DNA from: Methylibium sp.
GTDB taxonomy: Bacteria; Pseudomonadota; Gammaproteobacteria; Burkholderiales; Burkholderiaceae_C
Assembly: GCF_013817345.1 (NCBI RefSeq)
Contig: NZ_JACDCW010000039.1
Location: 1-32,306 of the forward strand
DNA: 32,306 nt
Reading direction: 5' to 3'
How positions within the stretch are numbered: the stretch's first letter is position 1; every line of letters starts with the position of its first letter. The notes beneath the pieces are model-generated. The model was given only the letters and a program-made list of their open reading frames with translations. It was not told the DNA's origin and ran no database searches. The translations under genes were made by a program, and so were the position numbers. Shown here piece by piece: positions 1 through 11,305 of this stretch.

Positions 1-1159
1 ATCGGTGGGCGTCGTTGCGCGTGCGCGGCACGATCTTCTCGATGCGGCCGACGTCGTCGCAGACGATCTGCGTCTCGACGGTCTCGAAATCGACCGCGCC
101 GCGCGCAGCACGCGCCTTGAGCAGCGCGCGGTAGACCTCGTGCAGGTGCAGGAGGTGCGGCACCAGTTCGCTCCTCTTGTGCGCCTCGGGGCCGCGGGTA
201 TTGGCAAGAACGGCGGCGACCTCGTTGTAGGTCAGGCGTGCCTGCGAATTGATCACCGCGGGGAAAAACTGGTACGCATGGATCTCTCCCGTGGCATCGA
301 CCAGCATGTCGCACACCATCGCCAGACGATCTTCGTGCGGGTTGAGCGAGCAGAGTCCGTTGGAGAGCTTCTCCGGGAGCATCGGAATCACGCGGCGCGG
401 AAAGTAGACACTGGTTGCACGCTCGTAGGCGTCGTCGTCGAGCGACTCGCCGGGCTTGACGTAGTGGCTTACGTCCGCGATCGCCACGAGCAATCGCCAG
501 CCGTCCGGCTGCCCCTCCCCGGAACTGCGGCCGAGAGTCGCCGGCTCGCAGTAAACCGCATCGTCGAAGTCGCGCGCATCTTCGCCGTCGATGGTGACCA
601 GGGCCACGTCGGTCAGATCGATGCGGTTCTTCTTGTCGACAGAGCGCAGCTTGTCGGGCAGCTTGGCCGTCTGCGCCATGGTCTCGGCAGAGAAGCGGTG
701 CGGCACTTCGTATTTGCGCACGGCGATCTCGATCTCCATGCCGGGGTCGTCGATCTCGCCGAGCACTTCGGTCACGCGCCCCAAAGGCTGCGAATGCATC
801 GACGGCGGCTCGGTCAACTCGACGGCGACCACCTGCCCGACAGTCGCGGTCGCGATGCCGTTCTTCGGGATCATGATGTCCTGGCCGTAGCGCTTGTCTT
901 CCGGCGCAACCAGCCAGATGCCGCTCTCGTGCAGCAGCCGGCCGATGATCGGCGCCTTCTTGCGTTCGACGATTTCGAGCACGCGGCCTTCGGGCCGGCC
1001 CTTGCGGTCGTAGCGGATCACGCGCACGCGAATGCGGTCGCGGTGCAGCACCGCGCGCATCTCCTGGGGCGACAGATAAATGTCGGCTTCGCCATCGTCG
1101 CGCTGCACGAAACCGTGGCCATCGCGATGGCCCTGGACCATGCCCGAAACCTCGCTCAT
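1..1159 (-). CDS. rnr: Ribonuclease R, 5' part (3' end outside window)
   Basis: Processive 3'-to-5' exoribonuclease of the RNB (RNase II/R) family that degrades structured RNA in the cytoplasm. About 386 N-terminal residues are visible; the gene runs off the left edge. An OB-fold/cold-shock segment lies near the start (GHRDGHGF at about residues 10-17), followed by a second cold-shock-type region. The RNB catalytic domain begins near residue 178 with the Asp-rich metal-binding cluster DGEDARDFDD (about 191-200). The chosen ATG at 1159 places GHRDGHGF only ten residues in. The helix-turn-helix that precedes it in E. coli RNase R is absent, and the frame upstream soon enters the divergent tRNA-Leu gene and hits a stop near 1276. 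The family call is firm; the exact start is less certain. Confidence 0.93.
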   Translation of the reverse strand, partial: MSEVSGMVQGHRDGHGFVQRDDGEADIYLSPQEMRAVLHRDRIRVRVIRYDRKGRPEGRVLEIVERKKAPIIGRLLHESGIWLVAPEDKRYGQDIMIPKNGIATATVGQVVAVELTEPPSMHSQPLGRVTEVLGEIDDPGMEIEIAVRKYEVPHRFSAETMAQTAKLPDKLRSVDKKNRIDLTDVALVTIDGEDARDFDDAVYCEPATLGRSSGEGQPDGWRLLVAIADVSHYVKPGESLDDDAYERATSVYFPRRVIPMLPEKLSNGLCSLNPHEDRLAMVCDMLVDATGEIHAYQFFPAVINSQARLTYNEVAAVLANTRGPEAHKRSELVPHLLHLHEVYRALLKARAARGAVDFETVETQIVCDDVGRIEKIVPRTRNDAHR

Positions 1160-1185
1160 CAGTGCCGCGCCGAGCACAGCGCTGC

Positions 1186-1215
1186 TTGTTTTGTCTTCTT
1201 GCTTGATGCTAAAAT
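1186..1215 (+). promoter_or_regulatory. Probable sigma70 promoter of tRNA-Leu
   Basis: A -35-like TTGTTT (1186-1191) and a -10-like TAAAAT (1210-1215) are separated by 18 bases and end 18 bases before the tRNA. This is a locally AT-rich patch in GC-rich surroundings. It lies within the upstream region of the divergent rnr gene. Consensus matching by eye only. Confidence 0.55.
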
Positions 1216-1233
1216 CTCCGGCTTCGGTATACG

Positions 1234-1318
<85 letters not shown>

Positions 1319-1325
1319 AAATCAT

Positions 1326-1354
1326 AAAAGGCCAGCGCAGTGCGCTGGCCTTTT
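1326..1354 (+). terminator. Intrinsic terminator after tRNA-Leu, probably bidirectional
   Basis: A perfect inverted repeat has 14-base arms around one central base: A4 plus GGCCAGCGCA, then TGCGCTGGCC plus T4. It gives a GC-rich stem followed by a T-run on the plus strand just after tRNA-Leu. Because the arms begin with A4 and end with T4, the reverse strand has the same stem-plus-T shape. It could therefore also stop transcripts arriving from the purA/phosphoribosyltransferase operon. Bases 1355-1473 hold no recognisable gene. Confidence 0.8.
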
Positions 1355-1473
1355 GCGTAGGCGAGCAGCGCTGGGCATAGGAATAGAAGGGCAGGTTCGG
1401 AATCGTGCAGACGCTCGTGTCGACTTTCACGTCGGCACCCCGGCGAACACGAAGAACAAGACTTGCACCGTCC

Positions 1474-1995
1474 TCAAATTGCAAACTTCCGCGCCAATCG
1501 GTCGGGCCGCAAAGTGTCGTATTCCTCGAAGGGCTGGTGAATCCAAGGGCTCGTCGGCAACGATTCGACGTAATAGTCCGGCGTGTAATTGGACGCGCCC
1601 TTGACCCAGATCACCGCCGACCTGAGCTCGCTGATGTCTGGGGTGCAACGCAGCCGATCAACCACCGCCTTGAGTGTGACGCCGGAGTCGGCCAGATCGT
1701 CGACCAGCAGGACCCGTCCGGCCAACTCCCCCTTTGGAAGGGTAATGTACTTGGCGAGTTCGAGCCGGCCCTGCAACGTACCGGCCTCGGCACGGTAGGA
1801 GCTCGTCGACATGATGGCCAGCGGCTTGTCGAACACGCGCGAGAGGATGTCACCGGGCCGCATGCCGCCGCGCGCCAGGCACAGTATCTGGTCGAAAGCC
1901 CAGCCCGAGTTATGCACCTTGAGCGCCAACCGCTCGATCAGCATGTGGTACTCGTCCCAGGAGACGTAGAGGTTCTTGCCGTCGTCGGTGAGCAT
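1474..1995 (-). CDS. Phosphoribosyltransferase (hypoxanthine/xanthine-guanine type)
   Basis: A 173-residue type I phosphoribosyltransferase that probably salvages purine bases by transferring them to PRPP. The PRPP-binding loop VLLVDDLADSGVT lies at about residues 95-107, and ARGGMRPGDIL (about 41-51) matches the upstream PRTase loop. Its length fits Gpt/Hpt-like enzymes, but base specificity cannot be read from sequence. The ATG at 1995 was chosen because the frame extends upstream into purA, whose stop is at 2027-2029, leaving 31 bases between them. Position directly after purA supports a purine role. It is the last gene of the long minus-strand run. Confidence 0.85.
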   Translation of the reverse strand: MLTDDGKNLYVSWDEYHMLIERLALKVHNSGWAFDQILCLARGGMRPGDILSRVFDKPLAIMSTSSYRAEAGTLQGRLELAKYITLPKGELAGRVLLVDDLADSGVTLKAVVDRLRCTPDISELRSAVIWVKGASNYTPDYYVESLPTSPWIHQPFEEYDTLRPDRLARKFAI

Positions 1996-2026
1996 GCGCG
2001 TGAGGTGATTGGTGATGCCAGCGGCT

Positions 2027-4587
<2,561 letters not shown>

Positions 4588-4612
4588 GAAATGGCTCGGG
4601 AATTAAAAACGC

Positions 4613-4618
4613 ATTGTA
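4613..4618 (-). promoter_or_regulatory. Possible internal -10 element ahead of hisZ
   Basis: On the minus strand TACAAT stands about 25 bases upstream of the hisZ ATG, next to an unusually AT-rich run. No convincing -35 hexamer lies 16-18 bases further up. This could be an internal promoter for hisZ-purA. Confidence 0.3.
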
Positions 4619-4657
4619 CCGGCGCCCCTGTGTGCGGCCCGCCGCAGCCCGGTGCGC

Positions 4658-4846
4658 TCAGCCGGCGAGCAACAACAAAAGCAGCACGCCGCCGAGCATG
4701 CTGGACAAGCCCAGGAAGCGCAATTGACCGTCGCTCAGGCGGGTCGCCTGCTCGAACAGCTTGCGCCAGCGCTGTGGGCCGAGAAAGGGGAGCAAGCCTT
4801 CGAACACCAGCACCAGGGCGAGCGCATTGAACAGCGTCTCCCACAT
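4658..4846 (-). CDS. DUF2065 family small membrane protein
   Basis: A 62-residue inner-membrane protein of unknown function. It begins MWETLFNALALVLVFEGLLP and has a second hydrophobic segment (about residues 42-60) ending in a Leu-rich tail, so it should span the membrane twice with a short basic loop (QRWRKLFEQ). The family is known as a small protein encoded beside hflC. Here it starts 19 bases after the hflC stop, so co-transcription is likely. The ATG at 4846 was preferred over a longer reading that would overlap hflC and add a basic non-hydrophobic leader. Confidence 0.88.
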   Translation of the reverse strand: MWETLFNALALVLVFEGLLPFLGPQRWRKLFEQATRLSDGQLRFLGLSSMLGGVLLLLLLAG

Positions 4847-4865
4847 GCCGAGCTGCGCCGCTTGC

Positions 4866-5771
4866 TCACTTCGTCCGTGCAGGTGCCGCCGGCACTGGCG
4901 CGGCACCGCCGGTGCCGCGCATGCCTCGGAAGAATTCGCTGGTCGGCTCGAGCACCATCACGTCCGTCTTGTTGCGGAAGCTCGAACGATAGGCATCGAG
5001 CTGCCGGTAAAACTGCGCAAATGCCGGATCGCGGCTGAATGCTTCGGCATACAGGGCCGAAGCCTTCGCGTCGCCCTCGCCCTTGATCTTCTGCGCATCG
5101 CGATAAGCCTCGGCAACGATCACCTCCCGCTGCCGGTCGGCGTTGGCGCGGATCTGCTCGCCTTCGGCCTGGCCGGTCGAGCGCGTCTCGTTGGCCACTT
5201 GCTTGCGCTCTGACTCCATGCGTCGGTAAACCGCGTCGGTGATGCTGGCAACGAAGTCGACCCGCTTGATGCGCAAGTCCACGATCTCGATACCGAAGTT
5301 CTTGGCATCGTCCTCGACGCGGCGGATCACACCCTGTGTCACAGCGTCGCGCCGGCTTGAAAGCATCTGGCGCACCGTGACCTTGGTGACTTCCTCGTTG
5401 AGCGCGGCCTGCACGATCGGCGCCAAACGTGCTTCGGCATTGCGCACGTCGGCACCATTGGTGCGGATGAACTGGCGCGGATCGGTGATGCGCCACTTGA
5501 TGAGCCAATCGATCACCAGGCTTGTCTTTTCTGCGGTGAACACCGGCCTCGTCTCAGGGCTGTCGAGGCTTTGAATGCGCCGGTCGAGGAACACGACGTT
5601 CTGGAACGGCGGCGGCAGTTTGAATTTGAGGCCGGGCTGGGTGATGACCTCCTTGATCTCGCCCAGCGCATAAAGCACCGCGAACTGCCGTTGATCAACC
5701 AGAAACAAGGTCGACGAGGCCACCATCAAAGCGAGCAGCACGCCCGCCACCATCATGCCGATGCGATTCAT
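4866..5771 (-). CDS. hflC: HflC, SPFH-domain membrane protease modulator
   Basis: HflC forms with HflK a large inner-membrane SPFH assembly that encloses and modulates the AAA protease FtsH. The 301-residue protein has one N-terminal transmembrane segment (about residues 7-24) followed by the SPFH/band-7 domain (DQRQFAVLYALGEI onward). An Ala/Glu/Arg-rich coiled-coil region follows (about 180-250), then a Pro/Ala-rich tail. A GAGGAG ribosome-binding motif lies just before the ATG at 5771, and hflK ends 18 bases upstream. The gene order hflX-hflK-hflC supports the call. Confidence 0.96.
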   Translation of the reverse strand: MNRIGMMVAGVLLALMVASSTLFLVDQRQFAVLYALGEIKEVITQPGLKFKLPPPFQNVVFLDRRIQSLDSPETRPVFTAEKTSLVIDWLIKWRITDPRQFIRTNGADVRNAEARLAPIVQAALNEEVTKVTVRQMLSSRRDAVTQGVIRRVEDDAKNFGIEIVDLRIKRVDFVASITDAVYRRMESERKQVANETRSTGQAEGEQIRANADRQREVIVAEAYRDAQKIKGEGDAKASALYAEAFSRDPAFAQFYRQLDAYRSSFRNKTDVMVLEPTSEFFRGMRGTGGAAPVPAAPARTK

Positions 5772-5789
5772 ATGATTGTTCTCCTCGCC

Positions 5790-7112
5790 TCAGCGGCCTT
5801 CTCGCTCGCGGCTGCGCGAGTTGTCGCGCGAGCGCACGTCGCTTTGCGGCGTGTTCATTGTTTCGGTGGCCGGCGGCGACATTGCCGTGGGAGCGCCGCC
5901 TGGCACGCCGGCGGCCTGCATGAGTTTGTCGAGCGGCAGGTAAAGGAGGTTCGAGCCGGTGCGCGACTCGACCAGGATCTTGCTGACGTTCGAGTACACC
6001 TCGCGCATCGTGTCCGTGTAGAGCCGGTCCCGCGTAACGACCGGCGCCTTCTGGTATTCCGTGAGCACTTGGCGAAAGCGCGAGGCATCGCCGTCGGCCT
6101 GCGCGGCAACGCGGGCTGAATAGCCTTCGGCTTCCTCTCTCAAGCGCGCAGCAGTCCCCTGCGCCCTCGGAATAACGTCGTTGGCGTAAGCCTGGCCTTC
6201 GTTCCTGAAGCGCTCACGGTCGGCGCTGGCCTTGACAGCATCGTCGAAAGCCGCCTGCACCTGCTCCGGCGGCGAGACCGCCTGCACGTTCACGTTGGAA
6301 ATCAGGATGCCGGTGTTGAGCCGGTCGAGCTGGTTCTGTATGGACGTGACAAGGTCATTGGCCAGCACCTCGCGTTGCTCGTAAAGCACAGAGTCCATGT
6401 TGCTGTTACCGACGATCTCGCGCACCGCCGACTCCGCGGCAAGCACGACCGCCTCATCGGGATTCTGGTTCTCGAACAGGTACTGCTGCGCATCCTTGAG
6501 CCGGTACTGCACTGTGAACCGGATGTCGACGATGTTCTCGTCCTGCGTCAGCATCGACGAGTCACGCAGGCCGGTTGCCTGGACCGTGGCGTTGCGGCCG
6601 ATCTCGACCGAGCGCAGTTGCGTCACGTTGACCACCTCGTGCGATTGGAACGGATAAGGCAGGCGCCACTGAAAGCCGGCCTCCACCGTGTGGCTGTAGC
6701 GTCCGAAGGAAAGCACCACGCCTTGCTGGCCTTCCTGCACGATGAAAAAGCCACTGCCGAGCCAAATGAGCAGCACCACACCCGCAATCAGGCCGGCCCC
6801 GATACCGGCGCTCTTCATGTCGGGAGGACCGCGATCGCCGCCGCTGCTGCCACCGCTGCCGTTTTGCAGCCCGCCGTCGCCTTTGCCACCGAACATGCCG
6901 CTGAGCCGACGGTTGAAGTCGCGCCACAGCTCATCGAGATCCGGCGGGCCGTCGTTGCGGCCGCCCCCGGCCAGAAGCACCTCCGGTCTGGCGCGCCAGA
7001 AGACGCGGCGTGCGAGGCCGCGCAGCAGCCCGGTCAGGGCCGCAGCACAGCCTGCCACTGCGGCAAAGGTGCGCACCGGGCGCTTTGCGTTTGCGTCTTG
7101 GTAAGTGTTCAT
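5790..7112 (-). CDS. hflK: HflK, SPFH-domain membrane protease modulator, with atypical N-terminus
   Basis: Partner of HflC in the FtsH-regulating complex. The 440-residue protein contains the GPPDLDELWRDFN motif (about residues 55-67), a Gly-rich linker, a transmembrane helix (about 102-124), the SPFH domain and a coiled coil (about 280-350). Its ATG overlaps the hflX stop in ATGA, which favours this start and translational coupling. The first 50 residues are odd. Instead of the usual hydrophilic Gly/Asn-rich leader there is a hydrophobic patch (FAAVAGCAAALTGLL, about 16-30) and then Arg-rich sequence, which could be a second membrane or amphipathic segment. The other two frames there show no familiar HflK leader. 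Confidence 0.94.
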   Translation of the reverse strand: MNTYQDANAKRPVRTFAAVAGCAAALTGLLRGLARRVFWRARPEVLLAGGGRNDGPPDLDELWRDFNRRLSGMFGGKGDGGLQNGSGGSSGGDRGPPDMKSAGIGAGLIAGVVLLIWLGSGFFIVQEGQQGVVLSFGRYSHTVEAGFQWRLPYPFQSHEVVNVTQLRSVEIGRNATVQATGLRDSSMLTQDENIVDIRFTVQYRLKDAQQYLFENQNPDEAVVLAAESAVREIVGNSNMDSVLYEQREVLANDLVTSIQNQLDRLNTGILISNVNVQAVSPPEQVQAAFDDAVKASADRERFRNEGQAYANDVIPRAQGTAARLREEAEGYSARVAAQADGDASRFRQVLTEYQKAPVVTRDRLYTDTMREVYSNVSKILVESRTGSNLLYLPLDKLMQAAGVPGGAPTAMSPPATETMNTPQSDVRSRDNSRSREREGR

Positions 7113-8374
7113 GCGTGTCGTTGCAGCCTGCCGGATGCAGGATCGATGCTGACGGAATCGTCGTTGGGGAAATCGTCGCTCGCCCCGGGCGTCGCCGTAT
7201 CGGCACTGGCGGGCAGAGCGGCGCCGCTGGCACCCTGCACGGCTTGCGTCAGGAGCGAGCGCAATTCGGCCAGGCCGGTGCCATGCCGCGCGCTGACGAA
7301 AACCCGGGGAACGCGACGCGTGCCACCGAGTTCCAGCGCATCGATGAGCACCCGCGGCGTTTGCGCATCGCCCAGCTGATCGAGCTTGTTGTAGACGAGG
7401 ATCTGCGGAATGTCGGCTGCTCCGATTTCGACGAGGACCCGCTCGACCTCCAGCCGTTGCTCTTCCAGGAGCGGGCTGGAGGCATCGACAACGTGCAGCA
7501 GCAGATCGGCCTCGGTCGCCTCGAGCAAGGTGGCCTGGAAGGACTCGACCAGCGTGTGCGGCAGGTCGCGAATGAAGCCGACCGTGTCGGACAGGCTGAC
7601 CGAACGGCCGGCTTCCTCGAGATAGAGCTGACGCGTCGTGGTGTCGAGCGTGGCGAACAACTGATCAGCCGCGTAGGCGCGGGCCTTCACCAGCGCGTTG
7701 AAGAGCGTGGACTTGCCTGCATTGGTGTAGCCCACCAGCGAGATGCGGAAGGTGCCAGCACGCTCGCGGGACCTGCGCTGGGTGCCGCGCTGACGCTTGA
7801 GCTTGACCAGCTTGGCCTTCAGCGCCTTGATGCGCTCGCCGATCATGCGACGGTCGAGTTCGATCTGACGTTCGCCGGGGCCGCCCCGCAGGCCGACTCC
7901 GCCCTTTTGGCGTTCGAGGTGCGTCCAGCGCCGGACCAGTCGATTGCTCAGGTACTGCAGCTGCGCCAATTCGACCTGAAGCTTGCCCTCGTGGCTTTGC
8001 GCGCGGGCGGCGAATATTTCGAGAATGAGCCCCGTCCGGTCGAGCACCTCGACACCGAGATGACGCTCGAGGTTGCGCTGCTGCGTCGGAGACAGGCTCT
8101 GGTCGAAGATCACGCAATGGCCGCCGCTCTCTTCGACCAGCGATTTGATTTCGTCGGCCTTACCGGAACCGACGAACAGCGCCGCATCGGGGGCCTTGCG
8201 TCTCGCGATCAAGCGCGCAACCGGAGTATCACCCGCTGATTCGGCGAGCAGCGCCAGTTCATCGAGCGTGTCGTCGAACGAAGTGCCGGGGCCGAGATCG
8301 ACGCCCACCAGCACGGCGCGCGCCTCGCTGGTTGCCACGGGCGATGCAAACGTGTTCAAACGCGGTTCGTCCAT
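7109..8374 (-). CDS. hflX: Ribosome-associated GTPase HflX
   Basis: A GTPase that binds and splits stalled or stress-inactivated 70S ribosomes. The 421 residues show an N-terminal HflX domain, a Gly-rich junction (KGGVGLRGGPGERQIE, about 157-172) and a coiled linker. The G domain follows, with G1 GYTNAGKS (215-222), G3 DTVGF (263-267) and G4 NKLD (329-332). The stop codon overlaps the hflK start by four bases (ATGA). It lies 67 bases downstream of hfq, the classical hfq-hflX-hflK-hflC order. Confidence 0.97.
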   Translation of the reverse strand: MDEPRLNTFASPVATSEARAVLVGVDLGPGTSFDDTLDELALLAESAGDTPVARLIARRKAPDAALFVGSGKADEIKSLVEESGGHCVIFDQSLSPTQQRNLERHLGVEVLDRTGLILEIFAARAQSHEGKLQVELAQLQYLSNRLVRRWTHLERQKGGVGLRGGPGERQIELDRRMIGERIKALKAKLVKLKRQRGTQRRSRERAGTFRISLVGYTNAGKSTLFNALVKARAYAADQLFATLDTTTRQLYLEEAGRSVSLSDTVGFIRDLPHTLVESFQATLLEATEADLLLHVVDASSPLLEEQRLEVERVLVEIGAADIPQILVYNKLDQLGDAQTPRVLIDALELGGTRRVPRVFVSARHGTGLAELRSLLTQAVQGASGAALPASADTATPGASDDFPNDDSVSIDPASGRLQRHA

Positions 8375-8441
8375 GACCGCCGCAGCACGGCAGCGCCGGA
8401 GCGGAAAACCAGGAAGCCGGAAGAAAAACGGTTCAAGCGCT

Positions 8442-8687
8442 TCAGCTCGCCGTCTCTGGCGCCTCGGCGGCGTGGAAGTTCACCGCGCGGCCGGGGACCA
8501 CCGTGGAGATCGCGTGCTTGTAGACCATTTGCGTCACGGTGTTTCGCAACAGCACCACGTACTGGTCGAAAGATTCGATGTGACCTTGCAACTTGATGCC
8601 GTTGACGAGGTAGATCGAAACCGGAACATGCTCCTTGCGCAGCAGGTTCAGGAACGGGTCTTGTAGAAGCTGCCCTTTATTGCTCAC
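8442..8687 (-). CDS. hfq: RNA chaperone Hfq
   Basis: A hexameric Sm-like RNA chaperone that pairs small RNAs with mRNAs. The 81-residue protein has the distal/proximal-face features [10 protein letters not shown] near the start, Sm1 through about residue 45, and the Sm2 motif YKHAIST at 56-62. The start codon is GTG at 8687, preceded by a GGAG motif; no ATG is available in frame nearby. The short C-terminus after Sm2 (about 19 residues) is much shorter than in E. coli and fits betaproteobacterial Hfq. It lies between der and hflX. Confidence 0.97.
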   Translation of the reverse strand: MSNKGQLLQDPFLNLLRKEHVPVSIYLVNGIKLQGHIESFDQYVVLLRNTVTQMVYKHAISTVVPGRAVNFHAAEAPETAS

Positions 8688-8760
8688 GATATGCTCCGTG
8701 TTGAAAAGCTATGGGTGTTTGCACGTTATCACAGGCCTTGCGCCACTCAGCCCGCTGCAA

Positions 8761-10104
8761 TTACGAGTCCTTCTCTGCGAAGGGGTTCCGCGACGATTTC
8801 ATTTCAATGCGCAGCGGCGTGCCGGTCAGTTTGAAATGGGCGCGGAAACGGCCTTCGAGAAATCGCCTGTAGGCATCGGTAATGTGATCGAGCGAATTAC
8901 CGTGGATCACGATCAGCGGCGGGTTGCGGCCGCCTTGGTGCGCATAACGCAGTTTCGGCCGGAAGGCGCCGGCGCGCTTGGGCTGCTGAAACGCGACAGC
9001 TTCAGCGAGCAGGCGCGTGAGCACCGGCGTCGGCAGTGTCTTGGTGGCCGAGGCCCAGGCATCGGCGATCGACTTCCACACCGGTCCTAGGCCCTGACGC
9101 TTGATGGCAGAGATGTGGAGCACCGGCGCGAATTTCAAGAATGCCAGGCGCTGCTCGATGGAGCGCTGCAGCATCTCGCGCTGATAGCTGTCGACTGCGT
9201 CCCACTTGTTCACCGCCAGAACCACCGCACGGCCGGAATCGAGGATGTAGCCGGCGATGTGAGCGTCCTGGTCGGTCACGCCTTGTGTAGCGTCGAGCAG
9301 CAGCAGCACCACGTTGGCGTCGGCGATGGCCTGCAAGGTCTTGACCACAGAGAACTTCTCGATCGACTCGAACACTTTGCCCTTGCGGCGCAGGCCGGCC
9401 GTGTCGATCAGCTCGAATTTCTGCCCCCCGCGCTCGAAGGGCACGCTGATCGCGTCGCGCGTCGTGCCCGGCAGGTCGAACGCAACCAGCCGCTCCTCGC
9501 CGAGCCAGGTGTTGATGAGGGTCGACTTGCCGACGTTCGGGCGCCCGGCCACGGCCAGGCGGATCGGCCGGTCGGGATCGTCGAGCGCCGCATCGGCGTC
9601 TGCCTCTTCGAAGACGAAGTCCTCGAGCGCGGCTTCGATCAGACTGCGCACCCCCTGCCCGTGGGCCGCGGACACCGGATGCGGCGCGCCCATGCCTAGC
9701 TCGAAGAACTCGCCGAGCTGAGGCGCCTCCGTCATGCCTTCGGCCTTGTTGGCGGCGATCAGCACCTTCTTGCCGACGGTGCGCAGATAGCGCGCGATGT
9801 CGTGGTCCTGCCCGGAGACGCCCGCTCGCACATCGACGACGAAGACCACGGCGTCGGCCTCGGCGACGGCCTGGCGCGTCTGCTTGGCCATCTCCTTGTA
9901 GATGCCGCTCTCGGCGGTGGGCTCGAAGCCGCCGGTATCGACCACGATGTATTCGTGCTCGCCGAGTCGACCGTCGCCGTAATGGCGGTCGCGCGTGAGC
10001 CCGGCGAAGTCGGCCACGATGGCGTCGCGGCTCTTCGTCATGCGGTTGAACAGCGTCGATTTGCCGACGTTGGGGCGCCCGACCAGCGCCAGCACAGGTT
10101 TCAT
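8761..10104 (-). CDS. der: Ribosome biogenesis GTPase Der (EngA)
   Basis: An essential double-domain GTPase for 50S subunit assembly. The 447 residues contain two G domains in tandem. The first has GRPNVGKS (9-16), DTGG (56-59) and NKAE (119-122). The second has GRPNVGKS (187-194), DTAG (234-237) and NKWD (299-302). A C-terminal KH-like domain follows (about 350-440). Length and architecture match the family. It follows bamB by 79 bases and precedes hfq by 73 bases. No strong ribosome-binding site is visible before the ATG at 10104. Confidence 0.98.
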   Translation of the reverse strand: MKPVLALVGRPNVGKSTLFNRMTKSRDAIVADFAGLTRDRHYGDGRLGEHEYIVVDTGGFEPTAESGIYKEMAKQTRQAVAEADAVVFVVDVRAGVSGQDHDIARYLRTVGKKVLIAANKAEGMTEAPQLGEFFELGMGAPHPVSAAHGQGVRSLIEAALEDFVFEEADADAALDDPDRPIRLAVAGRPNVGKSTLINTWLGEERLVAFDLPGTTRDAISVPFERGGQKFELIDTAGLRRKGKVFESIEKFSVVKTLQAIADANVVLLLLDATQGVTDQDAHIAGYILDSGRAVVLAVNKWDAVDSYQREMLQRSIEQRLAFLKFAPVLHISAIKRQGLGPVWKSIADAWASATKTLPTPVLTRLLAEAVAFQQPKRAGAFRPKLRYAHQGGRNPPLIVIHGNSLDHITDAYRRFLEGRFRAHFKLTGTPLRIEMKSSRNPFAEKDS

Positions 10105-10183
10105 CGCGCTATACCGCGATCACCGCCGAAGCAGGCACGCTCGCTTCGGTGGGAGGACAGTGCCAAGCGCCAAGAAGTCGCCA

Positions 10184-11305
10184 TCACTCGGCGCGAAACG
10201 CGAACACGCCGCCGTCCCGCGTCACCGCCACGATGTTCGGGCCCGCCTTCACCGGTGCGCCGACGATCGCCTCGCCGTCGGTGGGAAGGCGCAGCAGCGG
10301 CTTGCCGTTCTCACGGTCGAGGAAGTGCAACTGCCCTTGATAGTCCCCGAACACCAGCGTGCGGCCTAGCACCAGCGGTGAAGACAGCGAGCGAAAGCGC
10401 AGATCATCGGACGTCCAGGCGACGTCGCCGCCCTCGCGCTTCCAGGCGGTGATGCGGTCGCTGGCGTCGGCCCCGAAGACCAACTGCTCATCGGCCGCCA
10501 CGCCGTTGGCACCGCCGACGTTCTTGGTCCAGCTCAGCACGCCGCGGGCGGCATCGACGCAACCCACCGCCGATTGGAAACCGCGAGCGCAAACGGTATC
10601 GCCGATGCGCGCAGCGGGGCCCACCAGATCGGCGAGGCGCTCGACTTCGTTCGTGCCGCGCGGCGATGCGATGGCCGCTTCCCAGCGCTGCGCGCCGCTC
10701 AGCGGATCGAGGCCGACGAGTCGAGCCGCCTGGCCCACCACCAACGTGTTCTGCCAGGGCAGCAGGACGCCCGCCTGCAGCAAGGTCAGCGGATCGCCGC
10801 TGCGCGCGAGAGCCCAGAGCTTGCGTCCGTCGAGCACATCGAACGCCCGCACGCTGCGATCGACGCCGAGCACGAAGACGCGCTCGCCGGCGACGAGGGG
10901 CGCGGTCACCACGCGCGTGTCCAGCCGCGCACGCCAAAGCAGCTTGCCAGCGTCGAACACCACCAGTTCGTTGCCACGAGTCACGACGCTGGCATAGCGG
11001 CCGTCGCTTCCCACGCCCGCACTCAGCGCCTCGCCGACATTGCCGCGCCACAGTTCGCGGCCGGTGTCGGCCGCCAGGGCAATGACGTCGCCGCTCGAAC
11101 TGGCAAGGGTGACCGAAGTGGCATCGGCCGCCACGGCAAGGGCAAACTCGACATCGCCCAGTTGCGCTTGCCAGACCTGAGCACCCTGGATCTGCGGCGC
11201 AAAAGACTGCAGCGGTGTGGGCTCGGGCCGATCCGGCCCGCTCGAACAGGCGGCCAGCGTGGCGAGCAACAGCGCCAACGCCAGGCTACGCAAACCGAAA
11301 GTCAT
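10184..11305 (-). CDS. bamB: Outer-membrane assembly lipoprotein BamB
   Basis: A lipoprotein of the BAM complex that folds beta-barrel proteins into the outer membrane. The 373-residue product begins with a lipoprotein signal peptide whose lipobox LAAC puts the lipidated Cys at residue 20. The rest is a series of PQQ-like beta-propeller blades (repeated GREL.RGNVG, GRKLWAL and GAQRWEAAI type motifs). The ATG at 11305 overlaps the yfgM stop as ATGA, which fixes the start. The neighbours yfgM and der are the usual ones. Confidence 0.96.
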   Translation of the reverse strand: MTFGLRSLALALLLATLAACSSGPDRPEPTPLQSFAPQIQGAQVWQAQLGDVEFALAVAADATSVTLASSSGDVIALAADTGRELWRGNVGEALSAGVGSDGRYASVVTRGNELVVFDAGKLLWRARLDTRVVTAPLVAGERVFVLGVDRSVRAFDVLDGRKLWALARSGDPLTLLQAGVLLPWQNTLVVGQAARLVGLDPLSGAQRWEAAIASPRGTNEVERLADLVGPAARIGDTVCARGFQSAVGCVDAARGVLSWTKNVGGANGVAADEQLVFGADASDRITAWKREGGDVAWTSDDLRFRSLSSPLVLGRTLVFGDYQGQLHFLDRENGKPLLRLPTDGEAIVGAPVKAGPNIVAVTRDGGVFAFRAE

